DNA of 64,000 nt from Gordonia mangrovi (GCF_024734075.1 NZ_CP102850.1:4154001-4218000); one strand, 5' to 3'; positions 27,205 through 36,262 are shown, counted from the first letter of the stretch. Notes: generated from the letters alone by a model not told the origin. A program made the numbers and translations.

Positions 27205-28509
27205 TCACCGCTTGGCGAACAGCCGTAGCGCGACCAACAGCAAGATCACTGCCGCCAACGCGGCGATCAGACCGATGAGGATACGGATCGACCAGCCGGT
27301 GGGTTGATCGGTGCCGGCGGCCGCGACCGTTCGTGCCGCGGCGGTCGGGGTCGTCGTCGGGGCGGAGGACGCGGGAGAGGTCGTGACGGCTGCGGTGCGC
27401 GTGGCCAGCTTGCCGACCGCGGCACTCGAGGGTGTCCGGAATCCGTAGTCGAACAATGCTTTCGTCTGATCCCAATACGAATTGGTCCCGACGGTCAGAC
27501 CGAACATCTCCACGACCAGAATTCGTCGGCCGTCCCGCTCGGTCACGCCCACGTAGGTCTTGCGGGCGTCATCGGTGTAGCCCGTCTTTCCGCCGACCAT
27601 GCCCGGATATCCCTCCAGCAGAAGGTGATTGGAGGAATGCATCAGATAGGGGGGATGGTCTTCGTCACCGGGGACGTCGGATCGTCGTGGATATCCCGGA
27701 AACCGGTAGTTCTCGAGCGCGAGGATGGAACGGAATATGCTGTCGCTCATCGCTTCTCGGAAGATCAATGCCAGGTCGTAGGGTGACGAGGACATCCCCG
27801 GCGCATCCAATCCGGAGGGTGACGCCGCGCGGGTGTCGAGCGCCCCGAGCGACCGGGCCGTGGTGTTCATCTTCGCCAGCGTCGCCTCCACCCCGCCGAG
27901 TTGGCGGGCAAGCGCGCCGGCGCAGTCGTTGCCCGAGACGACGAGTAGGCCGGTGAGCAGGTCGCGATTCGAGTAGCGGCCGCCGGGACCCATTCCGCAG
28001 GAGTCGCCCTCGGTACTCCATTCCTCGACCGTCGGCGTGATGACGGTGTCGAGGCCGAGCTCGTCGAGCACGACAAGAGCCAACAGCACCTTGACCGTGG
28101 AGGCCGGTCGGTAGCGGCCGTGCGGATCCTTGGCGGCGAGGACCGCGCCCGAGTCGAGATCGGCGACCAGCCAACCGGCCGACGTCAGCGCGGGTGGGAC
28201 GGGTCCTGCCGTCGGGTCGACGACGACCCCGCAGTCGGCGAGTTGCGCACCTCCGACGGGGGGTGCCGGCACCGGCAGTGGTGTGGGTGTGGGTGACCCG
28301 GGCGCCACGACCTCGGACTCGTCCACCGCGGGTGGCGTGTGCACGCGATGCGGGCAGTGGTCGGTGACGGGAGTCGTCGGCGGCATCGGAGCGGCCGCTG
28401 CCGGGGGTGTCGACGGCCCGAACACTCCGGTCGACACCGCCAGACACAGCGTCGCGAGAACCCCAGCGACCAGACGTTTGCCGACTCCGGGCGGCCTCCC
28501 CACCGTCAC
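27205..28509 (-). CDS. D-alanyl-D-alanine carboxypeptidase, DacB1-like
   Basis: Penicillin-binding peptidase that trims the terminal D-alanine of peptidoglycan stem peptides. From GTG 28509 it has 434 residues. It has a signal sequence (LVAGVLATLCLAVSTGVFG) ending near PAAAA, and the S11 peptidase domain with SxxK in PASTVK (Ser137, Lys140), SGN at 192-194 and KTG in GGKTGYTDD (Lys308). A Thr/Ala-rich linker and a C-terminal hydrophobic helix followed by RLFAKR anchor it in the membrane. The frame is open upstream to GTG 28587, but nothing there looks like a signal peptide, so the start is approximate. It lies next to YihY as in M. tuberculosis (Rv3330). Confidence 0.9.
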   Translation of the reverse strand: MTVGRPPGVGKRLVAGVLATLCLAVSTGVFGPSTPPAAAAPMPPTTPVTDHCPHRVHTPPAVDESEVVAPGSPTPTPLPVPAPPVGGAQLADCGVVVDPTAGPVPPALTSAGWLVADLDSGAVLAAKDPHGRYRPASTVKVLLALVVLDELGLDTVITPTVEEWSTEGDSCGMGPGGRYSNRDLLTGLLVVSGNDCAGALARQLGGVEATLAKMNTTARSLGALDTRAASPSGLDAPGMSSSPYDLALIFREAMSDSIFRSILALENYRFPGYPRRSDVPGDEDHPPYLMHSSNHLLLEGYPGMVGGKTGYTDDARKTYVGVTERDGRRILVVEMFGLTVGTNSYWDQTKALFDYGFRTPSSAAVGKLATRTAAVTTSPASSAPTTTPTAAARTVAAAGTDQPTGWSIRILIGLIAALAAVILLLVALRLFAKR

Positions 28510-28603
28510 CGGACGGAGCCTACCAGCGACCCGCGTCGCCGCCGGTTGAGCGTGGCCGAGGCTGGTGAGGTGGTGTCGGGAGTCCACGGACCCGAGACCT
28601 GAT

Positions 28604-30016
28604 CTACAGGAGGGTATATGCCTGTGTGAGCACCGAGCGCAGAATGTGCTCCATCTCGTCGAACTCCGCCTGCCCGGCGATCAACGGGGGAGCGAGCTGA
28701 ACCACCGGGTCGCCGCGGTCGTCGGCGCGGCAGTAGAGTCCGGCGTCGAACAACGCAGTGGACAGGAAACCGCGCAGGATGCGTTCGGATTCGGCAGTGG
28801 TGAAGGTCTCCTTGGTGGCCTTGTCCTTGACGAGTTCGATGCCGTAGAAATAGCCCGCGCCGCGGACGTCGCCGACGATCGGCAGATCATGCAGCCGGTC
28901 GAGAGTCGCGCGGAACGCGGCGGCATTGTGTTTGACGTGGTCGTTGAGTGCTTCCCGCTCGAAAATATCCAGGTTGGCCAGCGCCACCGCGGCCGACACG
29001 GGGTGACCGCCGAAGGTGTAGCCGTGCGGGAAGCTGGTGGTGCCGTCGCGGAAGGGTTCGAACAATCGGTCGGTGGCGATCATCGCGCCGATGGGCGAGT
29101 ACCCCGACGTCATTCCCTTGGCGCAGGTGATGATGTCGGGCACGTAGCCGAAGTCCGTACACGCGAACATCGACCCGATCCGTCCGAACGCGCAGATCAC
29201 CTCGTCGGAGACCAGCAGCACGTCGTACTCGTCGCAGATCTCGCGGACTCGCTCGAAGTATCCCGGCGGTGGCGGGAAGCATCCGCCGGCGTTCTGCACC
29301 GGCTCCAGGAACACCGCCGCCACGGTGTCCGGACCTTCGAACTCGATCGCCTCGGCGATACGGTCGGCCGCCCAGCGCCCGAACTTCTTCGGGTCCGCTG
29401 CCAGATCGCCGGTACCGAAGGGGTCGGGGGCGCGGTAGAGGTTGGTGTTCGGAACCCGGAACGCGCCGGGCGTCAGTGGTTCGAACGGCTCCTTCAACGC
29501 CGGCACACCGGTGATCGCCAACGCGCCTTGCGGAGTGCCATGGTAAGCGATCGAACGCGATATGACCTTGTGTTTACCGGGCTTTCCGGTGAGTTTGAAG
29601 TAGTGCTTGGCCAGTTTCCAGGCACTTTCCACGGCCTCGCCGCCACCGGTGGTGAAGAAGACGCGGTTGAGGTCGCCGGGTGCGTACGCCGCGAGTCGTT
29701 CGGCAAGTTCGATCGCCGGTGGGGTCGCATAGGACCAGAGCGGGAAGAACGCCAGGTCCTTGGCCTGCCGCGCCGCGGCCTCGGCCAGTTCGACGCGACC
29801 ATGTCCGACCTGGACGACGAACAGACCGGCGAGGCCGTCGAGGTAGCTGCGACCGCGGTCATCGAAGATCCGCATGCCCTCACCGCGGATGATGACCGGC
29901 GGGCGGATCGCGTCGCCGTGCCGGGCGAAGTGGCCCCACAGGTGGGCTGCACTGCGCTCGCCGAGCGAGAGGTCGGCGGCGGACTCACCGGCAGCGCGCT
30001 CGGCGGGAAGGCTCAT
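28604..30016 (-). CDS. Class III aminotransferase (putrescine/omega-amino acid type)
   Basis: PLP transaminase that moves a terminal amino group, probably from putrescine or another diamine or omega-amino acid, to pyruvate or 2-oxoglutarate. The 470 residues have the class III features: GLAGLFVVQVGHGR, the pyridoxal block FFTTGGGEAVESAWKLA, LVSDEVICAFGR with the ring-binding Asp, and the PLP lysine in TCAKGMTSGYSP (Lys300). ATG 30016 overlaps the stop of the Lrp-type regulator (ATGA). An aldehyde dehydrogenase is transcribed divergently beyond that regulator, a typical polyamine catabolic trio in actinobacteria. M. tuberculosis Rv3329 is a possible relative. The substrate is inferred from context. 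Confidence 0.85.
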   Translation of the reverse strand: MSLPAERAAGESAADLSLGERSAAHLWGHFARHGDAIRPPVIIRGEGMRIFDDRGRSYLDGLAGLFVVQVGHGRVELAEAAARQAKDLAFFPLWSYATPPAIELAERLAAYAPGDLNRVFFTTGGGEAVESAWKLAKHYFKLTGKPGKHKVISRSIAYHGTPQGALAITGVPALKEPFEPLTPGAFRVPNTNLYRAPDPFGTGDLAADPKKFGRWAADRIAEAIEFEGPDTVAAVFLEPVQNAGGCFPPPPGYFERVREICDEYDVLLVSDEVICAFGRIGSMFACTDFGYVPDIITCAKGMTSGYSPIGAMIATDRLFEPFRDGTTSFPHGYTFGGHPVSAAVALANLDIFEREALNDHVKHNAAAFRATLDRLHDLPIVGDVRGAGYFYGIELVKDKATKETFTTAESERILRGFLSTALFDAGLYCRADDRGDPVVQLAPPLIAGQAEFDEMEHILRSVLTQAYTLL

Positions 30017-30477
30017 CGGGTACCCCAATTGTATTGTTGCTTGACGAGTTTCAGATAGACGAGGGTTTCGGTCGCAGTGACTTCGGGGTGGGTGCGCACG
30101 TTGTGGTTGAGTATCCGTAGCAGGTGGTCATCGTCTTCGCAGACCACCTCGATGAGGATGTCGAACGATCCGGCGGTCAGCACCACGTAGTCGATCTCCG
30201 CGCAGATGGCGAGTTGTTCGGCCAAGGCCTCGGTGTTGCCGGTGCACCGTATTCCGATCAGGGCCTGCCGGGAGAATCCCAACTTGAGTGGGTCGGTGAC
30301 GGCGACGATCTGTAGCAGTCCGCTGTCGCCGAGCTTCTGGACTCGGTTGCGCACCGCGGCCTCCGACAGCCCCACGGCCTTGCCGATCGACGCGTACGAT
30401 GCGCGGCCGTCGGCCTGCAGTTCCTCGATGATCTGCTTGGCGGTGCCGTCGAGAGTGGTGGTGGTGGCTGGTTCGCT
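30013..30477 (-). CDS. Lrp/AsnC-family transcriptional regulator
   Basis: Feast/famine regulator expected to sense an amino compound and control the flanking catabolic genes. The 154-residue protein has an N-terminal winged helix-turn-helix (TAKQIIEELQADGRASYASIGKAVGLSEAAVRNRVQKL) and a RAM ligand-binding domain with VVLTAGSFDILIEVVCEDD. GTG 30477 (MSEPATTTT) gives a standard length; ATG 30516 adds 13 residues without similarity. It is the first gene of a pair with the aminotransferase (4-bp overlap) and is divergent from the aldehyde dehydrogenase, with its probable operator in the 114 bp between them. Confidence 0.88.
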   Translation of the reverse strand, partial: SEPATTTTLDGTAKQIIEELQADGRASYASIGKAVGLSEAAVRNRVQKLGDSGLLQIVAVTDPLKLGFSRQALIGIRCTGNTEALAEQLAICAEIDYVVLTAGSFDILIEVVCEDDDHLLRILNHNVRTHPEVTATETLVYLKLVKQQYNWGTR

Positions 30478-30591
30478 CACGGCACCGATCGTGGCGGAAT
30501 CGGCACCGACATGCAACCTGTGACTACGGAATCAGTTGTGCAATCGTTTCTCGACGCGCGACTTCGTCGATGTCTGGATAGTCTGAGGCGC

Positions 30592-32079
30592 ATGCGCACT
30601 CCGGCGGACATGCCCACCGCGTGGATCGACGGCGCCGCCCATCGTGGCGACGGGCCCAGCCGCACGGTGTGCAACCCGGCGACCGGTGGTCCGGTGGCAG
30701 CGGTCGCACTCGCCGGATCGGGCGACGTGCAGATCGCGATCGCATCGGCACGCGCGGCGCAGTCGGAATGGGGTGGCGCGGCTCCCGCGGAGCGTTCGGA
30801 GGTCATGCGGGCCTTCGCCGATCTGCTGCGCACCCACAGCGACGAGTTGGCGGCGCAGGAGGTGGCCCAGACCGGGCGCACCATCCGGCTGGCCACCGAG
30901 TTCGACGTGCCCGGCAGCATCGACAACGTCGACTTCTTTGCCGGCGTGGCGCGCAACCTGGACGGCAAGGCCAGCGCTGAGTATTCCGGCGACCACACCT
31001 CGTCGATCCGTCGCGAGCCGGTGGGTGTCGTCGGCTCGATCGCGCCGTGGAACTACCCGCTGCAGATGGCGGCGTGGAAGGTGTTGCCGGCCATCGCCGC
31101 CGGCTGCACGGTGGTGCTGAAACCGGCCGAGATCACGCCAATGACCACGCTGACGATGGCGCGACTCGCCACCGAGGCCGGATTGCCCGACGGCGTGTTC
31201 AACGTGCTCGTCGGCACGGGTGCCGACGTGGGCGCGGTCCTGGCCGGCCATCCGGGGCTCGACCTGGTGACGTTCACCGGATCGACGGCGGTCGGCCGGA
31301 CCGTGATGGCGCAGGCCGCGCGCAACGGCACGCGGGTTCAGCTCGAGTTGGGCGGCAAGGCGCCGTTCGTCGTCTTCGACGATGCCGATCTCACCGCGGC
31401 GATCCACGGTGCGGTCGCCGGTTCGTTGATCAATGCGGGTCAGGACTGTACTGCCGCTACCCGCGCGATCGTCGCCGCCGACCTCCACGACGACTTCGTC
31501 GCCGGCGTCGCGGAACTGATGGAGAAACTCGTCGTCGGCGACCCGACGGATCCGGCCACCGATATGGGGTCGCTGAGCTCGCGGGCGCACCGCGCCACGG
31601 TGGCCGGGATGGTCGATCGAGCGGTGGCCGACGGTGCGCGTCTGGTGACCGGTGGGCGCGTGCCCGAGGGGCCGGGCGCCTTCTATCCGCCGACCCTGCT
31701 CGCCGACGTATCGGAATCGGCCGAGGTCTACCGTGACGAGGTGTTCGGGCCGGTGCTGACCGTCAATTCCTTCACCGACGACGCCGATGCGATCCGGCGG
31801 GCCAACGACACCGTCTACGGACTCGCGGCCTCGGCCTGGACGCGGGATGTGTACCGCGCCCAGCGCGCCGCGCGACAGATCCGCGCGGGTTGCGTGTGGA
31901 TCAACGATCACATCCCGATCGTGAGCGAGATGCCACACGGTGGGGTCGGTGCATCCGGTTTCGGCAAGGACATGTCGACCTATTCCCTCGACGAGTACCT
32001 GGCCGTCAAGCACGTGATGAGCGACATCACCGCAATTGCCCAGAAGCCCTGGCACCGAACGGTGTTCGCCAATCCGTGA
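30592..32079 (+). CDS. Aldehyde dehydrogenase, gamma-aminobutyraldehyde type
   Basis: NAD-dependent oxidation of an aldehyde, probably 4-aminobutanal made by the neighbouring aminotransferase, to the acid. The 495-residue enzyme has GVVGSIAPWNYPLQMAAWK (NAD-binding), LVTFTGSTAVGRTVM, the general base Glu252 in LELGGKAP and the catalytic Cys286 in GQDCTAATR. ATG 30592 (MRTPADMPTAWIDG) is preferred over ATG 30511, which overlaps the divergent regulator. Family and mechanism are firm; the substrate is inference from the Lrp/aminotransferase context. Confidence 0.87.
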   Translation: MRTPADMPTAWIDGAAHRGDGPSRTVCNPATGGPVAAVALAGSGDVQIAIASARAAQSEWGGAAPAERSEVMRAFADLLRTHSDELAAQEVAQTGRTIRLATEFDVPGSIDNVDFFAGVARNLDGKASAEYSGDHTSSIRREPVGVVGSIAPWNYPLQMAAWKVLPAIAAGCTVVLKPAEITPMTTLTMARLATEAGLPDGVFNVLVGTGADVGAVLAGHPGLDLVTFTGSTAVGRTVMAQAARNGTRVQLELGGKAPFVVFDDADLTAAIHGAVAGSLINAGQDCTAATRAIVAADLHDDFVAGVAELMEKLVVGDPTDPATDMGSLSSRAHRATVAGMVDRAVADGARLVTGGRVPEGPGAFYPPTLLADVSESAEVYRDEVFGPVLTVNSFTDDADAIRRANDTVYGLAASAWTRDVYRAQRAARQIRAGCVWINDHIPIVSEMPHGGVGASGFGKDMSTYSLDEYLAVKHVMSDITAIAQKPWHRTVFANP

Positions 32080-32094
32080 GCTGGTTCATGGACC

Positions 32095-32529
32095 CTACCG
32101 GCAGGACGCGGTGGCATAGCGTTGTCCGCGTACCGTCTTCTCTCGGACTTTGACCGTGTTCACCCAGACGGTGCACCGGGCGAACGCGCCGGCTGACTGG
32201 AAGACGGTGTCCACCTTCTGATTCCGTGCCCTGCTGGTGTACACCAGAGATGCGGACCAGGTCTTGGACGTCGGGTGATAGCGGTCGAGCGGGACACGGG
32301 TCTGGCTGCGCAGCCGGTTGTGGCCGTCGTACCAGGACACCCCACTGTTGATCTTCCGGTCCGAGGTCAGGACCACGGTGATCCGGTCGCCATCGCCCGG
32401 ATGGCGCGGGGATGCCAGAGCATACGGCGACCCGGCGGTGGTGATTGCCAGCGCGACGATCAGACCGATGGCGGCGACGAGAGCGCGGGTGGTCAGCGCG
32501 TCGACGGCGAGAACATGGATGCGGCTCAT
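32095..32529 (-). CDS. Secreted MmpS-like small protein
   Basis: No confident family. The 144-residue product from ATG 32529 has a signal-type N-terminus (LVAAIGLIVALAITTAGS) and a mature part built of short strands. The end, with two cysteines in FARCTVWVNTVKVREKT and YATASC, follows the pattern C-x-V-x-V-x-G-x-x-x-x-x-x-x-G-x-YA-x-x-x-C seen in mycobacterial MmpS periplasmic adaptor proteins. No MmpL transporter is adjacent. It is convergent with the aldehyde dehydrogenase, 15 bp apart. The frame is open to 32592, but the signal peptide begins best at MSRIHVLAV. Confidence 0.5.
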   Translation of the reverse strand: MSRIHVLAVDALTTRALVAAIGLIVALAITTAGSPYALASPRHPGDGDRITVVLTSDRKINSGVSWYDGHNRLRSQTRVPLDRYHPTSKTWSASLVYTSRARNQKVDTVFQSAGAFARCTVWVNTVKVREKTVRGQRYATASCR

Positions 32530-32569
32530 GATGGTTGGACGCATCAGATGGGCGACCGGTTCCACCACG

Positions 32570-32611
32570 CGACGATGCCCCTCCGCGAACAATCGGGGAG
32601 GGGCATCGTCG
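32570..32611 (-). terminator. 15-bp stem hairpin downstream of sdhB
   Basis: Perfect 15-bp arms CGACGATGCCCCTCC (32570-32584) and reverse complement (32597-32611), with a 12-nt loop, sit between sdhB and the next gene. No U-tract follows on the minus strand, so it may stabilise the 3' end of sdh mRNA or act as an I-shaped actinobacterial terminator. Confidence 0.65.
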
Positions 32612-32662
32612 GGGCTGCAGAGCGAAGATCTGCCGATGGCGGCCGCTCCGGCCGCCGCACTG

Positions 32663-33451
32663 TCAGCGCGAGAACATCAACGCGCGCTTGACCTCCTGGA
32701 TGGCCTGGGTGACCTGGATGCCACGCGGGCAGGACTCGGTGCAGTTGAAGGTGGTGCGGCAGCGCCACACCCCGTCGACATCGTTGAGGATGTCGAGGCG
32801 CTCGACGGCGCCCTCGTCGCGGCTGTCGAAGATGAATCGGTGGGCGTTGACGATGGCGGCGGGCCCGAAGTAGCTTCCCTCGGTCCAGAACACCGGGCAA
32901 CTCGTGGTGCAGCAGGCGCACAGGATGCACTTGGTGGTGTCGTCGAACCGCGCGCGATCGTGCTGGCTCTGGATGCGTTCGCGTGTCGGCTCATTGCCCG
33001 AGGTGATGAGGAACGGCTTGATCGCGCGGTAGGCGTCGAAGAACGGTTCCATGTTCACCACGAGGTCCTTCTCGACCGGCAGGCCCTTGATGGGCTCGAC
33101 GGTGATGGTGAGTTCCTTGGACTTGTCCTTCGGCAGCATGTCCTTCATCAGCAGCTTGCAGGCCAGCCGGTTCACGCCGTTGATCCGCATCGCATCAGAA
33201 CCGCAGACGCCGTGGGCACAGCTGCGACGGAAGGTGAGGGTGCCGTCGAGGTATCCCTTCACGTACAGCAGCAGATTCAGCAGCCGGTCGGTCGGCAGCG
33301 CCGGCACCCGGAAGCTCTCGAAACCCTGGGCATCCGGGTTCTCCGGATTGAACCGGTAAATCTTCAACGTGACCATGGTGGCCTCGTCGGGCACCGGGGG
33401 CAGCGGCGGCTCGTCGGCGGACGGGGTGGGATTTTCCATGATCGCTGTCAT
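32663..33451 (-). CDS. sdhB: Succinate dehydrogenase iron-sulfur subunit
   Basis: Carries electrons from the SdhA flavin through three iron-sulfur clusters to the membrane quinone. The 262 residues contain the [2Fe-2S] ligands in FRRSCAHGVCGSDAM with the following Cys in RLACKLL, and the two ferredoxin-type Cys groups KCILCACCTTSCP and FNCTESCPRGI for the [4Fe-4S] and [3Fe-4S] clusters. ATG 33451 overlaps the sdhA stop by one base. It is the last gene of sdhCDAB, followed by a strong hairpin. Confidence 0.97.
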   Translation of the reverse strand: MTAIMENPTPSADEPPLPPVPDEATMVTLKIYRFNPENPDAQGFESFRVPALPTDRLLNLLLYVKGYLDGTLTFRRSCAHGVCGSDAMRINGVNRLACKLLMKDMLPKDKSKELTITVEPIKGLPVEKDLVVNMEPFFDAYRAIKPFLITSGNEPTRERIQSQHDRARFDDTTKCILCACCTTSCPVFWTEGSYFGPAAIVNAHRFIFDSRDEGAVERLDILNDVDGVWRCRTTFNCTESCPRGIQVTQAIQEVKRALMFSR

Positions 33452-35205
33452 CAGTACTTACGCTCCATCGGCTCGTAGCGGGTCTGCACGACGGGCTTGT
33501 AGTCCAGCTCGATGTCCGCGAGAAGGCCCTCGCCCTTCTTGTACGCCATCGTGTGGCGCATGTAGTTGGTGTCGTCGCGATCCGGGTAGTCCTCGCGGGC
33601 GTGACCGCCGCGGGACTCCTTGCGATTGAGCGCACCGACCACGGTGACCTCGGCCATCTCCAGCAGGAAGCCGAGCTCGATCGCCTCGAGCAGGTCGCTG
33701 TTGAAGCGCTTGCCCTTGTCGTGGACGCGGATCTGGTTGTAGCGCTCCTTGAGTGCGTGCACGTCGGTCAGCGCCTGCTTGAGCGTTTCCTCGGTGCGGA
33801 ACACCGAGGCGTTGTTGTCCATCGTCGCCTGCAGCTCGGTGCGGATGTCGGCGACGCGTTCGTGTCCGCGCTCGCTGAGCAGCACCTCGAGCCAGTCGTC
33901 GACCATCTTGGTCGGTGTCTCGGGCAGCTCGACGAAGTCGGCTGAGGTCGCGTAGTCGGCCGCGGCGATGCCGGCCCGGCGTCCGAAGACGTTGATGTCG
34001 AGCAGCGAGTTGGTGCCCAGGCGGTTGGCGCCGTGTACCGACACGCAGGCGCATTCGCCGGCCGCGTAGAGGCCGTGCACCACGGTGTCGTTGTCGCGCA
34101 GCACCTGGCCGTCGATGTTGGTGGGGATGCCGCCCATTACGTAGTGACACGTCGGGTACACCGGCACGTACTCGGTGACCGGGTCGACACCGAGGTAGGT
34201 GCGGGCGAATTCGGTGATGTCGGGCAGCTTCTCGTTGAGCACGTCCTCACCGAGGTGGGTTACGTCGATGTAGACGTAGTCCTTGTTCGGGCCGGCGCCA
34301 CGACCTTCGAGAACCTCGAGAACCATCGACCGGGCGACGATGTCGCGGGGCGCGAGATCCTTGATGGTGGGGGCATAACGCTCCATGAAGCGTTCGCCGT
34401 CGGCGTTGCGGAGGATGCCGCCCTCACCGCGGACGGCTTCCGAGATCAGGATGCCGAGTCCGGCCAGGCCGGTCGGGTGGAACTGGTGGAACTCCATGTC
34501 TTCGAGCGGCAGGCCCTTGCGGAAGACGATCCCCATGCCGTCACCGGTGAGCGTGTGGGCATTGGAGGTGGTCTTGTACATGCGACCGGAGCCGCCGGTG
34601 GCGAAGACGATCGACTTGGCGTGGAACACGTGGATCTCGCCGGTGGCCAACTCGTAGGCGACCACACCGTTGGCGACCATCTCGCCGTCCTCGTTCTCGC
34701 CGAGGCTGATGTCGAGGGCATAGAACTCGTTGAAGAATTCCACGTCGTGCTTGACGCAGTTCTGATACAGCGTCTGCAGGATCATGTGGCCGGTGCGGTC
34801 GGCGGCGTAGCAGGCGCGCCGCACCGGTGATTTGCCGTGGTCACGCGTGTGCCCGCCGAAGCGGCGCTGATCGATCTTGCCCTCGGGTGTGCGGTTGAAC
34901 GGCAGCCCCATCTTCTCCAGATCGAGAACCGCGTCGATGGCCTCCTTGGCCATCACCTCGACGGCGTCCTGGTCGGCGAGGTAGTCGCCGCCCTTGACGG
35001 TGTCGAAGGTGTGCCACTCCCAGTTGTCTTCCTCGACGTTGGCCAGCGCGGCGCACATGCCGCCCTGGGCGGCACCGGTGTGGCTGCGGGTGGGGTAGAG
35101 CTTGGTCAGCACCGCGGTCCGCGCTCGGGGAGCGGCTTCGATGGCGGCGCGCATGCCGGCCCCGCCGGCACCCACGATGACTACGTCGTAGCGATGTTCC
35201 TGCAT
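33451..35205 (-). CDS. sdhA: Succinate dehydrogenase flavoprotein subunit
   Basis: Oxidises succinate to fumarate with covalently bound FAD. The 584 residues start with the Rossmann motif VVIVGAGGAGMRAAIEA, followed by YPTRSHTGAAQGGMCAAL, whose His carries the FAD. FHPTGLAGLGILISEA and CHYVMGGIPTN are substrate-site blocks. The length suits the type related to mycobacterial Sdh2 and other di-haem-poor forms. Its stop is coupled to sdhB, and sdhD ends 16 bp upstream. Confidence 0.97.
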   Translation of the reverse strand: MQEHRYDVVIVGAGGAGMRAAIEAAPRARTAVLTKLYPTRSHTGAAQGGMCAALANVEEDNWEWHTFDTVKGGDYLADQDAVEVMAKEAIDAVLDLEKMGLPFNRTPEGKIDQRRFGGHTRDHGKSPVRRACYAADRTGHMILQTLYQNCVKHDVEFFNEFYALDISLGENEDGEMVANGVVAYELATGEIHVFHAKSIVFATGGSGRMYKTTSNAHTLTGDGMGIVFRKGLPLEDMEFHQFHPTGLAGLGILISEAVRGEGGILRNADGERFMERYAPTIKDLAPRDIVARSMVLEVLEGRGAGPNKDYVYIDVTHLGEDVLNEKLPDITEFARTYLGVDPVTEYVPVYPTCHYVMGGIPTNIDGQVLRDNDTVVHGLYAAGECACVSVHGANRLGTNSLLDINVFGRRAGIAAADYATSADFVELPETPTKMVDDWLEVLLSERGHERVADIRTELQATMDNNASVFRTEETLKQALTDVHALKERYNQIRVHDKGKRFNSDLLEAIELGFLLEMAEVTVVGALNRKESRGGHAREDYPDRDDTNYMRHTMAYKKGEGLLADIELDYKPVVQTRYEPMERKY

Positions 35206-35221
35206 GTGTTCGTCAGTCTCC

Positions 35222-35680
35222 TCAGCCGACGCTGTTCACGTCGAAGGTCAGCAGTGCATAGGTGCCCAGCACCAGCACCAGGATCATCGAGATGCCCAGC
35301 AGGACGTTCAGCCAGAACCGGGTGGAGTCCTTGCGCGAGTAGTCGGCGATGACGGTGCGCACACCATTGCCGCCGTGCAGCTGCGCCAGCCACAGCATGG
35401 TGAGGTCCCAGACCTGCCAGAAGGGCTCCTTCCAGCGGGCGGCCACGAACGATGCGTCGATGCGATGCACACCGTCGTCCCAAGCGAGCATGATGAACAT
35501 GTGACCGATGGTCAGGATGATCAGCGCGAGGCCGGAGAAGCGCATGAACAGCCATGCGTACTTCTCGAAGTTGCCGCCCCGGCGGGCCCGCGGCGAGCGC
35601 GGGTTGTCCAGGCTGGCCGGACGATCGTATTCGGTGCCCAGGGTCTTGGCGGCACCCGGAGTTGCTTGCGATGCAGTCAT
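35222..35680 (-). CDS. sdhD: Succinate dehydrogenase membrane anchor SdhD
   Basis: Membrane subunit of succinate dehydrogenase that with SdhC forms the quinone and haem site. The 152-residue protein has a polar N-terminus of about 37 residues and three hydrophobic helices: around 43-66 (with His in LTIGHMFIML, a possible haem ligand), a central segment near WQVWDLTMLWLAQLHG and a last one near 121-145. It follows sdhC by 10 bp and precedes sdhA by 16 bp. Confidence 0.92.
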   Translation of the reverse strand: MTASQATPGAAKTLGTEYDRPASLDNPRSPRARRGGNFEKYAWLFMRFSGLALIILTIGHMFIMLAWDDGVHRIDASFVAARWKEPFWQVWDLTMLWLAQLHGGNGVRTVIADYSRKDSTRFWLNVLLGISMILVLVLGTYALLTFDVNSVG

Positions 35681-35690
35681 CAGGTGCCTC

Positions 35691-36098
35691 CTAGAACGAG
35701 TGGGTGATCAGGATCTGCAGCAGACGGATCGCACCCGCGCCGAAGACGATGACGAACAGGGTGAGGATGACCCAGAGCATCTGCCGCTGGTACTTCGGCC
35801 CCTTGGCCCAGAAGTCCACCAGGATGATCCGCACGCCATTGAGCGCGTGATACAGCACGCAGCCGACGAGAGCGATCTCCATCAGGCCGATGATCGGCGT
35901 CTTGTACGTCTCGATGATCTCGGAGTACTTGTTGGGATCGATGCGGATCACCGCGGTGTCCAGGACGTGGACAAAGAGGAAGAAGAAGATGGTGACACCG
36001 GTGATGCGGTGCAACACCCACGACCACATACCTGGGTCGCCTCGATACAGGGAGCGTTTGCGCACCGGCTCTGGTGCTACCTCGGTCGGGGTGCTCAT
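35691..36098 (-). CDS. sdhC: Succinate dehydrogenase cytochrome b556 subunit SdhC
   Basis: Membrane anchor with the b-type haem. From ATG 36098 (MSTPTEVAPEPVRKRSLYRG) it has 135 residues and three hydrophobic helices. SWVLHRITGVTIFFFLFVH contains the SdhC His-Arg-x-Thr-Gly signature, and ALVGCVLYHALNGVRIILVD the second, with the haem-ligand His in YHALNG. The frame is open upstream to 36173, but that extension has no similarity to the family. It is the first gene of sdhCDAB; the 224-bp gap upstream contains an iron-box-like site. Confidence 0.93.
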   Translation of the reverse strand: MSTPTEVAPEPVRKRSLYRGDPGMWSWVLHRITGVTIFFFLFVHVLDTAVIRIDPNKYSEIIETYKTPIIGLMEIALVGCVLYHALNGVRIILVDFWAKGPKYQRQMLWVILTLFVIVFGAGAIRLLQILITHSF

Positions 36099-36243
36099 CG
36101 CGAAATTGGCCTCCAACAGCGTCGATGGATGTGCCGAGTCGGCATTATCAGGCTCGGCCGTGGACCCATGCAAGAGACTCTAAACCTATGCTGAGGCCGG
36201 GCGTGAATTGCCCGAACAGATCTGGGCGACAACTGATCTCGAA

Positions 36244-36262
36244 TTAGGTATGCCTTACCAAG
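36244..36262. promoter_or_regulatory. Iron box-like site between sdhC and cdd
   Basis: TTAGGTATGCCTTACCAAG matches 14 of 19 positions of the IdeR consensus, counted on either strand. It lies 146 bp upstream of sdhC and 61 bp upstream of cdd. A possible -10 element (TAGGTT on the minus strand, near 36190) would put the site well upstream of the sdh start, an activator-like position. Iron control of succinate dehydrogenase is known in corynebacteria; here it is inference. Confidence 0.5.
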
